Assembly (NCBI GenBank): GCA_026982835.1
Contig: JALSGI010000101.1
Coordinates: 1-5,665, forward strand
Reading direction: 5' to 3'
DNA from: Planctomycetota bacterium
Lineage (GTDB): Bacteria > Planctomycetota > Planctomycetia > Pirellulales > S012-138
DNA length: 5,665 bases
Positions 1 to 5,665 of this stretch are shown here, piece after piece. The position numbers and the translations under genes were made by a program. Under the pieces are notes generated by a model. That model saw nothing but the letters and a program-made list of their open reading frames with translations, was not told the origin of the DNA and ran no database searches. How positions within the stretch are numbered: the first letter of the stretch is position 1; every line of letters starts with the position of its first letter.

Positions 1-50
1 ACTTGCCGCGCCCGCAGGCCTTCCTTCCCGTTGGCAGCAAGCTGTGCGTT

Positions 51-1376
51 CTACACAAACGGCGTCACACCCGGCATGGCCACCGGCGGCACCGGCACGT
101 CGGCGTCCATGGAGTATTTTTCCGGCCCCAGGCGTTCCTTGCTGTTCAGGGCCTGCTCCCAGGTGAGCTTGCGGCCCGTATAGGCCGACATCCGCCCCAT
201 GATGGCCACCATCGTGCTGATGGTCATGTAGCGGCCGTTGTTGATGGGCTTGCCTTCGCGGATGGCCTGGTACAGGGCCTGGTGCTCGTTGACGTACATG
301 CTGGGCTTGGGACCGCGATAGCGCCAGATGACCTTGCCCTTGCGGTCGGTGATGGTGTGCCGCAGCACGTTGCAGAAACCCTTGGTGCCGATGAAGTAGT
401 CGTTCACATCGCGATCGGTGCCGCTTTGCTGGCGGCAGTAGGAGAACATCTTGGTGCCGTCGGCAAACTCGTAGCAGACGGCAAAGTGGTCGTAGATGTG
501 GCCGAAGCGGTTCGGGTCGGTGCGCACCTGGCGTCCCCCGGTGCCCACGCAGTTGATCGGGGCCTGGTCGCCCTTGCACCAGATGCCTTTGTCCAGGCTG
601 TGCACGTGCTGCTCCACGTTGTGGTCGCCGGAGAGCCAGGTGAAGTAGAGCCAGTTGCGCAGCTGGTACTCCATTTCGCTCCAGTCGGGCCGACGAGCCA
701 GGTTGCGCAGGTAGCCGGTGTTATAGACTTCGTGGATGGCCAGCACATCGCCGATCATGCCGTCCAGCACCCGTTTCATCGTCTCCCGCACGCCGTAATC
801 GTAGCGCCAGCAAAGCCCGGAGACGATGGAGATGCCCTTCTTCTCGGCTTGCTCGACGGTCTGGAACACGCTGCGCACGCCGGGGGCATCCACAGCCACC
901 GGCTTTTCGGCGAAGATATGCACGCCTTTTTCCACGGCCGCTTTCAAGTGCTGCGGGCGGAAGTGCGGCGGAGTGGCCAGCAACACCACGTCCACTCCCA
1001 CGTCGAGCACCTTCTGGTAGGCGTCAAACCCCACGAAGCAGCACTCCTTGCTCACGGCGAACTGCTGCTTGTGCTTGGGATGCTGGTTGGCCCAACGCTG
1101 GAGGTTCTTGTAGGAGTTTTGCAGCTTGTCCTCGAACACGTCGCCCAGGGCCACCACTTGCACGTGGGGATCGGCCAGCATGGCGTCGCGGGCCGCGCCG
1201 GTGCCGCGGCCGCCGCAGCCGATCAGGCCCACGCGGATCACCTCCTGTTCCTTGGCGTGCACGCCGCGGGGCACCACCAGCGTGCCCAGCGCCCCGGCAG
1301 CCACGCTCGCGGCGGCCGTGCTTTTGAGAAACTGACGACGCGGAGTGCCTTGTTTGTTTTCGGCAGTGTGGTTCAT
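51..1376 (-). CDS. Gfo/Idh/MocA family oxidoreductase with Tat signal
   Basis: A complete 441-residue NAD(P)-dependent dehydrogenase-like protein of the glucose-fructose oxidoreductase/inositol dehydrogenase/MocA family. These enzymes oxidise or epimerise sugars, sugar acids or cyclitols; the substrate cannot be read from the sequence. A twin-arginine signal TPRRQFLKST (11-20) is followed by an Ala/Gly-rich hydrophobic stretch and a probable cleavage after GVHA (38-41), predicting export with cofactor bound. The Rossmann domain begins at about residue 46 with GLIGCGGRGTG (50-60), followed by VVALGDVFEDK (74-84), LLATPPHFRP (132-141) and the family's EKP motif at 157-159. The C-terminal sugar-binding domain contains SGDHNVEQHVHSLDKGIW (249-266), where H259 fits the usual catalytic or substrate His region, and YDHFAVCYEFADG (295-307). 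The ATG at 1376 is supported by GGGAGAG 6 nt upstream. The frame continues upstream into DUF1501, but only as an unrelated shadow. A putative promoter lies about 140 bp upstream, so it may be transcribed separately from DUF1501. The stop is TAG. Confidence 0.95.
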   Translation of the reverse strand: MNHTAENKQGTPRRQFLKSTAAASVAAGALGTLVVPRGVHAKEQEVIRVGLIGCGGRGTGAARDAMLADPHVQVVALGDVFEDKLQNSYKNLQRWANQHPKHKQQFAVSKECCFVGFDAYQKVLDVGVDVVLLATPPHFRPQHLKAAVEKGVHIFAEKPVAVDAPGVRSVFQTVEQAEKKGISIVSGLCWRYDYGVRETMKRVLDGMIGDVLAIHEVYNTGYLRNLARRPDWSEMEYQLRNWLYFTWLSGDHNVEQHVHSLDKGIWCKGDQAPINCVGTGGRQVRTDPNRFGHIYDHFAVCYEFADGTKMFSYCRQQSGTDRDVNDYFIGTKGFCNVLRHTITDRKGKVIWRYRGPKPSMYVNEHQALYQAIREGKPINNGRYMTISTMVAIMGRMSAYTGRKLTWEQALNSKERLGPEKYSMDADVPVPPVAMPGVTPFV

Positions 1377-1512
1377 GGGGACTCTCCCGTGGTTAGAAGA
1401 AAACACTCTCTCCAGCTCAGGGCGGGAAGTTCCTGGTCCGAGCAGCGGCTCGGTGCAGCCGGCAGGGGGGAATCTAGCGGGCTGCTGCTCCAGGTGGGAA
1501 TACCTAGGGTTG
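1377..1512 (-). other. Leader region of the Gfo/Idh/MocA gene
   Basis: If the putative promoter is correct, this is the 5' untranslated leader of about 130 nt, longer than needed for a ribosome site alone. It contains a 6-bp stem with a 4-nt loop at 1438-1453 (CCGAGC/GCTCGG). The arm GAGCAGC (1440-1446) can alternatively pair with GCTGCTC (1484-1490), so two mutually exclusive folds are possible. I recognise no known riboswitch family and no open frame with a start and ribosome site. Confidence 0.25.
1383..1389 (-). promoter_or_regulatory. Shine-Dalgarno of the Gfo/Idh/MocA gene
   Basis: On the minus strand GGGAGAG stands 6 nt before the ATG at 1376. It decides this start over any upstream codon in the long open frame, and the resulting N-terminus carries the Tat signal directly. 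Confidence 0.7.
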
Positions 1513-1541
1513 AGTATAACACGCCCCGGGGCGAGGACCAA
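1513..1541 (-). promoter_or_regulatory. Putative sigma70-type promoter for the Gfo/Idh/MocA gene
   Basis: On the minus strand the -10 box is TATACT (1518-1513, 5 of 6 to consensus) and the -35 box is TTGGTC (1541-1536, 3 of 6), with a spacer of exactly 17 nt. Transcription would begin near 1506, giving a leader of about 130 nt before the ATG at 1376. It lies in the 239-bp gap after DUF1501, the right place for a separate promoter. The weak -35 suggests either low basal activity or dependence on an activator. Promoters in planctomycetes are poorly characterised, so the match is suggestive only. Confidence 0.45.
1522..1533. promoter_or_regulatory. 12-bp perfect palindrome in the promoter spacer, possible operator
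   Basis: CGCCCCGGGGCG is a perfect 12-bp palindrome lying between the putative -35 and -10 boxes. A dimeric repressor bound there would block RNA polymerase. It could equally be a chance outcome of high GC content; no regulator gene is in view. Confidence 0.3.
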
Positions 1542-1615
1542 ATGCAGCTTGTGTTTCCGATGCGGATGCGCATTCAAGTGACGGGCGCACCGGCGCGGGT
1601 GGCTGTTCCCTGGAC

Positions 1616-3046
1616 TCAACTTATCAGTTCCCGGATCACCCGGCCGTGGATGTCCGTGAGGCGAAAGTCCCGGCCGGCCCAGTGGTAGGTGAGCCGCGTG
1701 TGATCGAAGCCCAGCAGGTGCAGCACGGTGGCGTGCAGGTCGTGCACGTGCACCGGCTTTTCCACGGCGCGGAAGCCGAACTCGTCGGTGGCCCCATAGA
1801 CCTGCCCCCCCTTGACCCCGCCCCCGGCCAGCCACATGGAAAAGCCCCAGTGGTTGTGGTCCCGGCCGTTGACTTTGCCGGCGTTGGCCCCGGCCTGGGG
1901 CAGTTCCACCGTGGGCGTGCGTCCGAACTCGCCGCCCCAGATGATGAGCGTCTCCTCGAACAGCCCGCGCTGCTTCAAGTCCTCGATCAGGGCGGCGATG
2001 GCCCGGTCCACCTGCCCGGCCAGTTGGCGGTGGCGGATTTCGAGGTCGTCGTGATTGTCCCAAGGCTGTCCGGCCCCGTGCCACAGTTGCACGAACCGCA
2101 CGCCGCGTTCCACCAGCCGCCGGGCGATGAGCAACTGCCGCCCCTGCACGCTGCGGCCGTATTTTTCCAGCACGTGCTTCGGCTCGCGGGAAACGTCGAA
2201 TGCCTCGGCCGCCTCGGCCTGCATGCGATAGGCCAGCTCGTAGCTTTGGATGCGAGCTTCCAGCTCGGGGGCTGCGCCCGAGTGCCCCAGATGCTGCTGG
2301 TTGAGCTGTTGGAGCAGGTCCAGTTGCCGCCGCTGGGCGCGGGAGTCCAGAGCCGGGTTGCGGATGTAGGCGATCAGCTTCTGGATGTCGGTGTGCTGGG
2401 TGTTAATGTAGGTGCCTTGAAACACTCCCGGCAGGAAAGCCGATTGCCAGTTTTGGGCCCCCGCTATCGGGTAGCCGCCGGGGCACATGGCGATAAAGGC
2501 CGGCAAGTTCTGGTTTTCGGTACCCAGGCCGTAGGTGACCCAGGAACCTACGCTGGGGCGGACCATCTGCCCGTGCCCGCAGTTCATCAGCAAAAGCGAA
2601 GGCTCGTGGTTGGGCACGTCGGCGTGCATGGAACGGATGACGGCAATATCGTCGATGTGCCGGGCGGTGTGGCGGAACAGCTCGCTGACTTCGATCCCGC
2701 TTTGCCCGTACTTCTGGAACTTAAAAGGCGAGGGGAACGCGGCTCCGGTTTTGCGCTCCGTGCGCAGGTTGGGCACCGGGAGCATCTTGCCGGCGTACTT
2801 TTTCAAGGCCGGTTTGGGATCCCAGGTATCCACGTGCGAGGGACCGCCGTTGGCAAAGATGTGGATCACCCGCTTGGCCTTGGCTCGAAAATGCGGGGCA
2901 CGCGGGGCCAGGGGGTTGCCTGCGGCCTGGGCCTGTTCTTCTTGCAGCAGCCCGACCAGCCCCAGCATGGCAAAGCCCATGCCGCTTCGGGCCAGCCACT
3001 GGCGCCGGGTCCACAACAGCGGATGGCGAGGTTCGGCCTGTTGCAT
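1616..3046 (-). CDS. DUF1501 domain-containing protein with Tat signal
   Basis: A complete 476-residue protein of the DUF1501 family. As I recall, the family is placed near the alkaline phosphatase/sulfatase fold; no substrate is known. The N-terminus has a twin-arginine signal: TRRQWLARSG (13-22), a hydrophobic stretch to about L34, and a likely cleavage after AQAAG (39-43), so the protein should be exported folded. Family motifs in order are GGPSHVDTWDPKP (67-79), HADVPNHEPSLLLMNCG (141-157), WHGAGQPWDNHDDL (322-335), WGGEFGRTPT (370-379), GRDHNHWGFSMWLAGGG (394-410) and GATDEFG (418-424). The conserved Asp and His residues suggest a metal site, which is an inference. Length is normal. The ATG at 3046 is chosen because AGGAG lies 8 nt upstream and the Tat motif starts soon after. 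The frame is open a further 36 codons to a GTG at 3154, but that stretch lies in an inverted-repeat module and reads as Arg/Ser-rich, unlike the family. The gene lies 168 bp after the DUF1553 gene and is probably co-transcribed with it. The stop is TGA. Confidence 0.95.
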   Translation of the reverse strand: MQQAEPRHPLLWTRRQWLARSGMGFAMLGLVGLLQEEQAQAAGNPLAPRAPHFRAKAKRVIHIFANGGPSHVDTWDPKPALKKYAGKMLPVPNLRTERKTGAAFPSPFKFQKYGQSGIEVSELFRHTARHIDDIAVIRSMHADVPNHEPSLLLMNCGHGQMVRPSVGSWVTYGLGTENQNLPAFIAMCPGGYPIAGAQNWQSAFLPGVFQGTYINTQHTDIQKLIAYIRNPALDSRAQRRQLDLLQQLNQQHLGHSGAAPELEARIQSYELAYRMQAEAAEAFDVSREPKHVLEKYGRSVQGRQLLIARRLVERGVRFVQLWHGAGQPWDNHDDLEIRHRQLAGQVDRAIAALIEDLKQRGLFEETLIIWGGEFGRTPTVELPQAGANAGKVNGRDHNHWGFSMWLAGGGVKGGQVYGATDEFGFRAVEKPVHVHDLHATVLHLLGFDHTRLTYHWAGRDFRLTDIHGRVIRELIS

Positions 3047-3054
3047 CGTCGCTG

Positions 3055-3059
3055 CTCCT
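3055..3059 (-). promoter_or_regulatory. Shine-Dalgarno of the DUF1501 gene
   Basis: On the minus strand AGGAG (within GCAGGAGC) stands 8 nt before the ATG at 3046. It supports that start over the GTG at 3154, which lies inside a hairpin of the repeat module. Confidence 0.75.
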
Positions 3060-3153
3060 GCAAAACGTGGTGAATTGGCTCTCCTCCGGCTCGCCGTTCT
3101 CCGCCGGCTGATGTCGGCGGCTCGCCGTTTCGAGCTTAACGCTTGTTCCAGCA

Positions 3154-3171
3154 CCGGTGCGAAAGCACCGG
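3154..3171. repeat. Perfect 7-bp hairpin with tetraloop in the inter-gene module
   Basis: CCGGTGC, loop GAAA, GCACCGG on the plus strand: a perfect 7-bp stem with a GNRA-type tetraloop if read from the plus strand (UUUC on the minus-strand mRNA). It overlaps a 10-bp palindrome GCACCGGTGC (3151-3160). It lies 4 bp from the 3176-3195 hairpin, forming a paired-hairpin unit of the kind seen in interspersed palindromic repeats. Confidence 0.6.
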
Positions 3172-3175
3172 CGAG

Positions 3176-3195
3176 CCCCCGGCTTTAGCCGGGGG
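3176..3195. repeat. Perfect 8-bp hairpin in the inter-gene module
   Basis: CCCCCGGC, loop TTTA, GCCGGGGG: a perfect 8-bp GC-only stem, 19 nt beyond the DUF1553 stop. In the minus-strand mRNA the loop is UAAA. No T-tract follows on the minus strand (CTCGCCGGTG), so it does not fit a classical intrinsic terminator. It could protect the upstream transcript from 3' exonucleases or attenuate transcription into DUF1501. It shares bases with the right terminal repeat, so hairpin and long-range pairing exclude each other. Confidence 0.65.
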
Positions 3196-3214
3196 AGAGC
3201 CAAACCAGGCGGCG

Positions 3215-5665
3215 TTACGGAATAAACGCAAACTCGTTGCTGCAAAGCAGCACCTGGGCCAGTTGCTCCCAGGGGCCAAGCCCGGCCTTGCCCGCGGTCG
3301 CCTGCCGGATGAACTCCAGGCACAGGCGGCTCTCCTCCGGTCGAGGTTCCCGGCCCAGGGTGAGCAAAAACAGCCGCCGCAGTCGCTGGGGGGCGGCCAG
3401 TTGTTTTACATCTTCTCGGGCGGCCAGGGCCTTGGCCTGCTGGAGGACAAAGGGGCTGTTCATCAAGAACAGCGCCTGCTGCGGCACGGTGGTTTCGGGC
3501 CGGCGGCCGGTGCTCTGGTCGGGGTTGGCAATGTCGAAGACGCGGAACAGCTCGGGCAAATCCTGCCGGTCGATGAACGCATAGACGGTGCGTCGCAGCA
3601 CGAAGGGTTGCTTGAGAATGTTGACGCTGCGGCCGCCCATCCGCTGATCGAGCCGACCGGTCACATAGATGAGCGAGTCGCGCAGGGCTTCCCACTCCAG
3701 CCGGCGGCGGTTCATCCGCCACAGCAGTTGGTTGTTGGGATCCACGCGGCGGCACTCAGGCCGATCGGTGCTGGCCTGCTGGTAGGTGGCCGAGAGCATG
3801 ATCTCGCGGTGTAGTTTTTTGAGCGACCAGCCGTTTTTCACCTGGAACCAGGCCAGGTAGTCCAGCACGTCGTGCTGCACGGGCCGGGGCGTGCGCACGC
3901 CAAAGTCGCTGGGCGTGGCTACCAGGGGGCGGCCGAAGTGGTGCATCCAGATGCGGTTGACGATCACGCGGGCCGCAAGGGGGCTGGCCAGCATCGCTTC
4001 GGCCAGTTCCAGGCGGCCACTGCCGCGGGCAAAGGGCTTGCGCCGCGGACCGCCCACCATCCCCAGCAGCCGCCGCGGCACCGGTTTGCCCAGCCGCCGC
4101 GGGTTGCCGCGGATGAACACCCGGGCCTGCACCGGCACGGGACGGTCCTTGACCACCATGGCCCGAGGCGGAGCGCCGGGGGATTCCACTTCCCATTGCT
4201 TGAGCTTCTTCTTCAACGCTCGGTACCGGCCCGAGTCGGCCCGGTTCAAATAACGGACCAGTTCCGCCCGTGGGATGCGGACCGGGCTTTGCGGGCCGAA
4301 GAGCACCTGGTGCAAGGCTCGATAGGCCGGATCGTCTTCTTTCACTCCGGGCAGGGCCTTGGCCTCGCCTTGGGATTTGCGATACACCTCCAGGAACAGC
4401 TTGCCGTAGCGAGCCGCCAGCTCCAGCTTGTGCGAAATCGGGGCGGCCAGCACGTACTTTTTCACCAGGGGGTTGAGCTGACCCGGCTCGTTCCCTTCCG
4501 GACGGGCCTGCCACTGCTGCAGCAGCTTGGGGGCCTGGGCAGCCCACTCCTGGTGGGAAAGCCGAGCCAGTTGGGACCAGGGACCCCAAATCGGATCTTC
4601 GGGCCGGGCATGGACCGAAAGATACTGTCCCCAACGGATAATCAACCGCGGCCGCAAGTCGTCCGGGTCCAGGGAGAAGCCAGCCAGTTGCTTGTCCAGC
4701 AGCGGGTCTTTTTTGTCGCTTACCAGTTGGGCCAGGTAATCGCCTGTGCGGCGGTAGGCGGTTTCCTGCTCCTGGCGGAGTTTCTGGTCGATGAACTTTT
4801 CCAGCTCCGCCCGGCGGCGATCCCACTCCTTTTTGAACTCGGCATACCCAGGCGTTTGAGCCGGATCGCCCAAAAGCGGCAGCTCCTCCGGCTCAAAGCA
4901 GTTGGCAAACACCCCATAGAGCGAGTAGTAATCCTCCGTGGGAATCGGATCGTACTTGTGATCGTGGCAGCGGGCGCACATGACGGTCAGCCCCAACAGC
5001 CCGCGAGTGACCACGTCGATCTGGTCGTCGATGTCCTCGTGTCGGTTGTTGTACTTGCGGCCCACGGTCAAAAAGCCCAAGGCGGCCAGGTCGCCGGAAG
5101 CCCGGTCCGGCAGGTAGTCGGCCGCCAGTTGCAGCTTGACGAAGCGATCATAGGGCACGTCGCGGTTGAGGGCCTGGATCACCCAGTCGCGGTAGGTGTA
5201 GGCGTAAGGATAACGCCGTTCCTGGCCGAAGGCGTAGCCGCGGGTGTCGGCGTATCGGGCCACGTCGAGCCAATGCCGCGCCCAGCGCTCCCCGTACCGG
5301 GGCGAGGCCAACAGGCGGTCGATGAGCCGCTGGTAGGCATCGGGGCGGGAATCGTTGAGGAACGCCTCCACTTCCTCCGGTGTGGGCGGCAGTCCCCAAA
5401 GGTCCAGCGTCGCTCGGCGGATGAGGGTGCGACGGTCGGCCGGAGGCGAAGGGGACATGCCGCGCTGTTCCAGCCGGGCCAGCACGTAGCGGTCCCAGGG
5501 GCGTCGGGGCCAGGAGCGGTTTTTCACCTTCGGCAGCCGGGGCCGCCGCAGCGGTTGCAAGGCCCAGTGCTCCCGCAGCGCCTGTTCGAACCGCTGCTCC
5601 CAGCTTTGCTGCTGCGTGGCCGGGGGTGTGGCTTTCTTGGGCCAGTAGGCACCGTCGTGGATCCA
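3215..5665 (-). CDS. PSCyt1/DUF1549/DUF1553 domain protein, 5' end missing (partial)
   Basis: This is the C-terminal 816 residues of a large planctomycete-type protein. The frame stays open to the right edge, so the true start, signal peptide and most of the N-terminal cytochrome-like (PSCyt1) domain lie outside. The first nine residues, WIHDGAYWP, resemble the usual end of that domain. Counting from the edge, DUF1549 (PSCyt2) spans about residues 55-255 with LWGLPPTPEEV, SPRYGERWARHWLDVARYAD and the heme-type motif CARCHDHKYDPI (CxxCH at 230-234, bases 4964-4978). A variable helical, charged linker follows (about 270-500), then VFIRGNP (515-521) and DUF1553 (about 550-805) with NRIWMHHFGRPLV, LHREIMLSATYQ, PQQALFLMNSPFV and CSNEFAFIP at the C-terminus. 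The family is exported or membrane-associated and its biochemical role is unknown; electron transfer or polysaccharide breakdown are only proposals. A TTG at 5558-5560 could be read as a start, but HWALQPLRRP across it is family-conserved, so it is internal. The stop is TAA. The DUF1501 gene follows after 168 bp, the usual partner order. Confidence 0.95.
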   Translation of the reverse strand, partial: WIHDGAYWPKKATPPATQQQSWEQRFEQALREHWALQPLRRPRLPKVKNRSWPRRPWDRYVLARLEQRGMSPSPPADRRTLIRRATLDLWGLPPTPEEVEAFLNDSRPDAYQRLIDRLLASPRYGERWARHWLDVARYADTRGYAFGQERRYPYAYTYRDWVIQALNRDVPYDRFVKLQLAADYLPDRASGDLAALGFLTVGRKYNNRHEDIDDQIDVVTRGLLGLTVMCARCHDHKYDPIPTEDYYSLYGVFANCFEPEELPLLGDPAQTPGYAEFKKEWDRRRAELEKFIDQKLRQEQETAYRRTGDYLAQLVSDKKDPLLDKQLAGFSLDPDDLRPRLIIRWGQYLSVHARPEDPIWGPWSQLARLSHQEWAAQAPKLLQQWQARPEGNEPGQLNPLVKKYVLAAPISHKLELAARYGKLFLEVYRKSQGEAKALPGVKEDDPAYRALHQVLFGPQSPVRIPRAELVRYLNRADSGRYRALKKKLKQWEVESPGAPPRAMVVKDRPVPVQARVFIRGNPRRLGKPVPRRLLGMVGGPRRKPFARGSGRLELAEAMLASPLAARVIVNRIWMHHFGRPLVATPSDFGVRTPRPVQHDVLDYLAWFQVKNGWSLKKLHREIMLSATYQQASTDRPECRRVDPNNQLLWRMNRRRLEWEALRDSLIYVTGRLDQRMGGRSVNILKQPFVLRRTVYAFIDRQDLPELFRVFDIANPDQSTGRRPETTVPQQALFLMNSPFVLQQAKALAAREDVKQLAAPQRLRRLFLLTLGREPRPEESRLCLEFIRQATAGKAGLGPWEQLAQVLLCSNEFAFIP

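Larger units (their letters stand above)
3075..3203. repeat. Inverted-repeat module of about 129 bp with 17-bp terminal repeats
   Basis: The module fills most of the gap between the DUF1553 and DUF1501 genes. Its ends, 3075-3091 (TTGGCTCTCCTCCGGCT) and 3187-3203, are inverted copies matching at 16 of 17 positions; the outer 10 bp are perfect. Inside are a 12-bp direct repeat CGGCTCGCCGTT (3087-3098 and 3118-3129), an inverted copy of its core (CGGCGAGCC, 3169-3177), a stem CCGCCG/CGGCGG (3101-3106 and 3115-3120), and two strong hairpins listed separately. There is no coding potential and no obvious target-site duplication at the ends. It looks like a REP/BIME-like or MITE-like intergenic element. 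Because it sits inside a likely operon, it may also shape the mRNA between the two genes. Confidence 0.6.

Noticed and set aside
1..50. Terminator or further gene downstream of the Gfo/Idh/MocA gene
   Set aside because: Fifty bases with no clear stem-loop plus T-tract and no start signal; too short to judge.
1586..1600. Short GCGC-type inverted repeat just after the DUF1501 stop as a terminator
   Set aside because: The stem is only about 4 bp and has no T-tract.
3..1688. Long plus-strand open frame (561 codons) opposite the Gfo/Idh/MocA gene
   Set aside because: The translation is His/Ala/Val-rich with no family resemblance; it is the antisense reading of a high-GC gene with strong third-position bias.
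1377..2084. Upstream extension of the Gfo/Idh/MocA frame into the DUF1501 gene
   Set aside because: The added 236 residues are Arg/Pro/Gly-rich shadow sequence overlapping DUF1501 in another frame; the Shine-Dalgarno and Tat signal fix the start at 1376.
1646..3073. Long plus-strand open frame (475 codons) opposite DUF1501
   Set aside because: Same cause: low-complexity translation, no ribosome site or family motifs, fully antisense to a clear gene.
3047..3154. N-terminal extension of DUF1501 starting at the GTG at 3154
   Set aside because: It lies in the inverted-repeat module, is Arg/Ser-rich, has no ribosome site, and would put 36 extra residues before the usual Tat leader.
3176..3195. 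Rho-independent terminator after the DUF1553 gene
   Set aside because: The stem is strong but no T-rich tract follows on the minus strand, so I list it as a hairpin, not a terminator.
3328..3340. 13-bp match GGCTCTCCTCCGG to the left end of the repeat module (3077-3089), inside the DUF1553 gene
   Set aside because: It encodes part of the family-typical RPEESR segment and does not extend; most likely chance in GC-rich sequence, not a second copy.
3756..4826. Minus-strand open frame of 356 codons inside the DUF1553 gene, and a similar one at 2721-3755
   Set aside because: They overlap well-supported coding sequence in other frames and give Pro/Gly/Arg-rich translations without family features.

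Overview
The window is a high-GC stretch (I judge it above 60% by eye) with three protein-coding genes, all on the minus strand. Read in their own direction they are: (1) the 3' part of a large PSCyt1/DUF1549/DUF1553 protein that runs off the right edge, (2) a DUF1501 protein, and (3) a secreted-type Gfo/Idh/MocA oxidoreductase. The DUF1553-DUF1501 pair and Tat-signal Gfo/Idh/MocA proteins are hallmarks of Planctomycetota (Pirellulales, Gemmatales and relatives), so the source is almost certainly a planctomycete. I cannot name the genus from this sequence.

Layout: 5665-3215 (minus) is the DUF1549/DUF1553 gene without its 5' end. The gap 3214-3047 (168 bp) is mostly filled by an inverted-repeat module of about 129 bp with 17-bp imperfect terminal inverted repeats and internal hairpins. 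3046-1616 (minus) is the DUF1501 gene with a Tat signal and a clear Shine-Dalgarno. The gap 1615-1377 (239 bp) holds a plausible sigma70-type promoter whose -35/-10 spacer contains a perfect 12-bp palindrome, followed by a leader of about 130 nt. 1376-51 (minus) is the Gfo/Idh/MocA gene, also with a Tat signal and a Shine-Dalgarno. Bases 1-50 lie downstream of it; I see no gene or terminator there.

Working together: the DUF1553 and DUF1501 genes are probably co-transcribed and encode exported proteins. The first carries cytochrome-like CxxCH chemistry, and the second has an alkaline-phosphatase/sulfatase-like set of conserved His and Asp motifs. The third gene seems to have its own promoter and encodes an exported NAD(P)-type sugar dehydrogenase-like protein. 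A role in degrading complex carbohydrates outside the cytoplasm is a reasonable inference for such loci but is not shown by the sequence.

The genes themselves are typical of their families. The least explained parts are the inverted-repeat module between genes 1 and 2 and the palindrome-containing promoter in front of gene 3. I did not find a recognisable defence system, mobile-element gene, CRISPR array, tRNA or rRNA.
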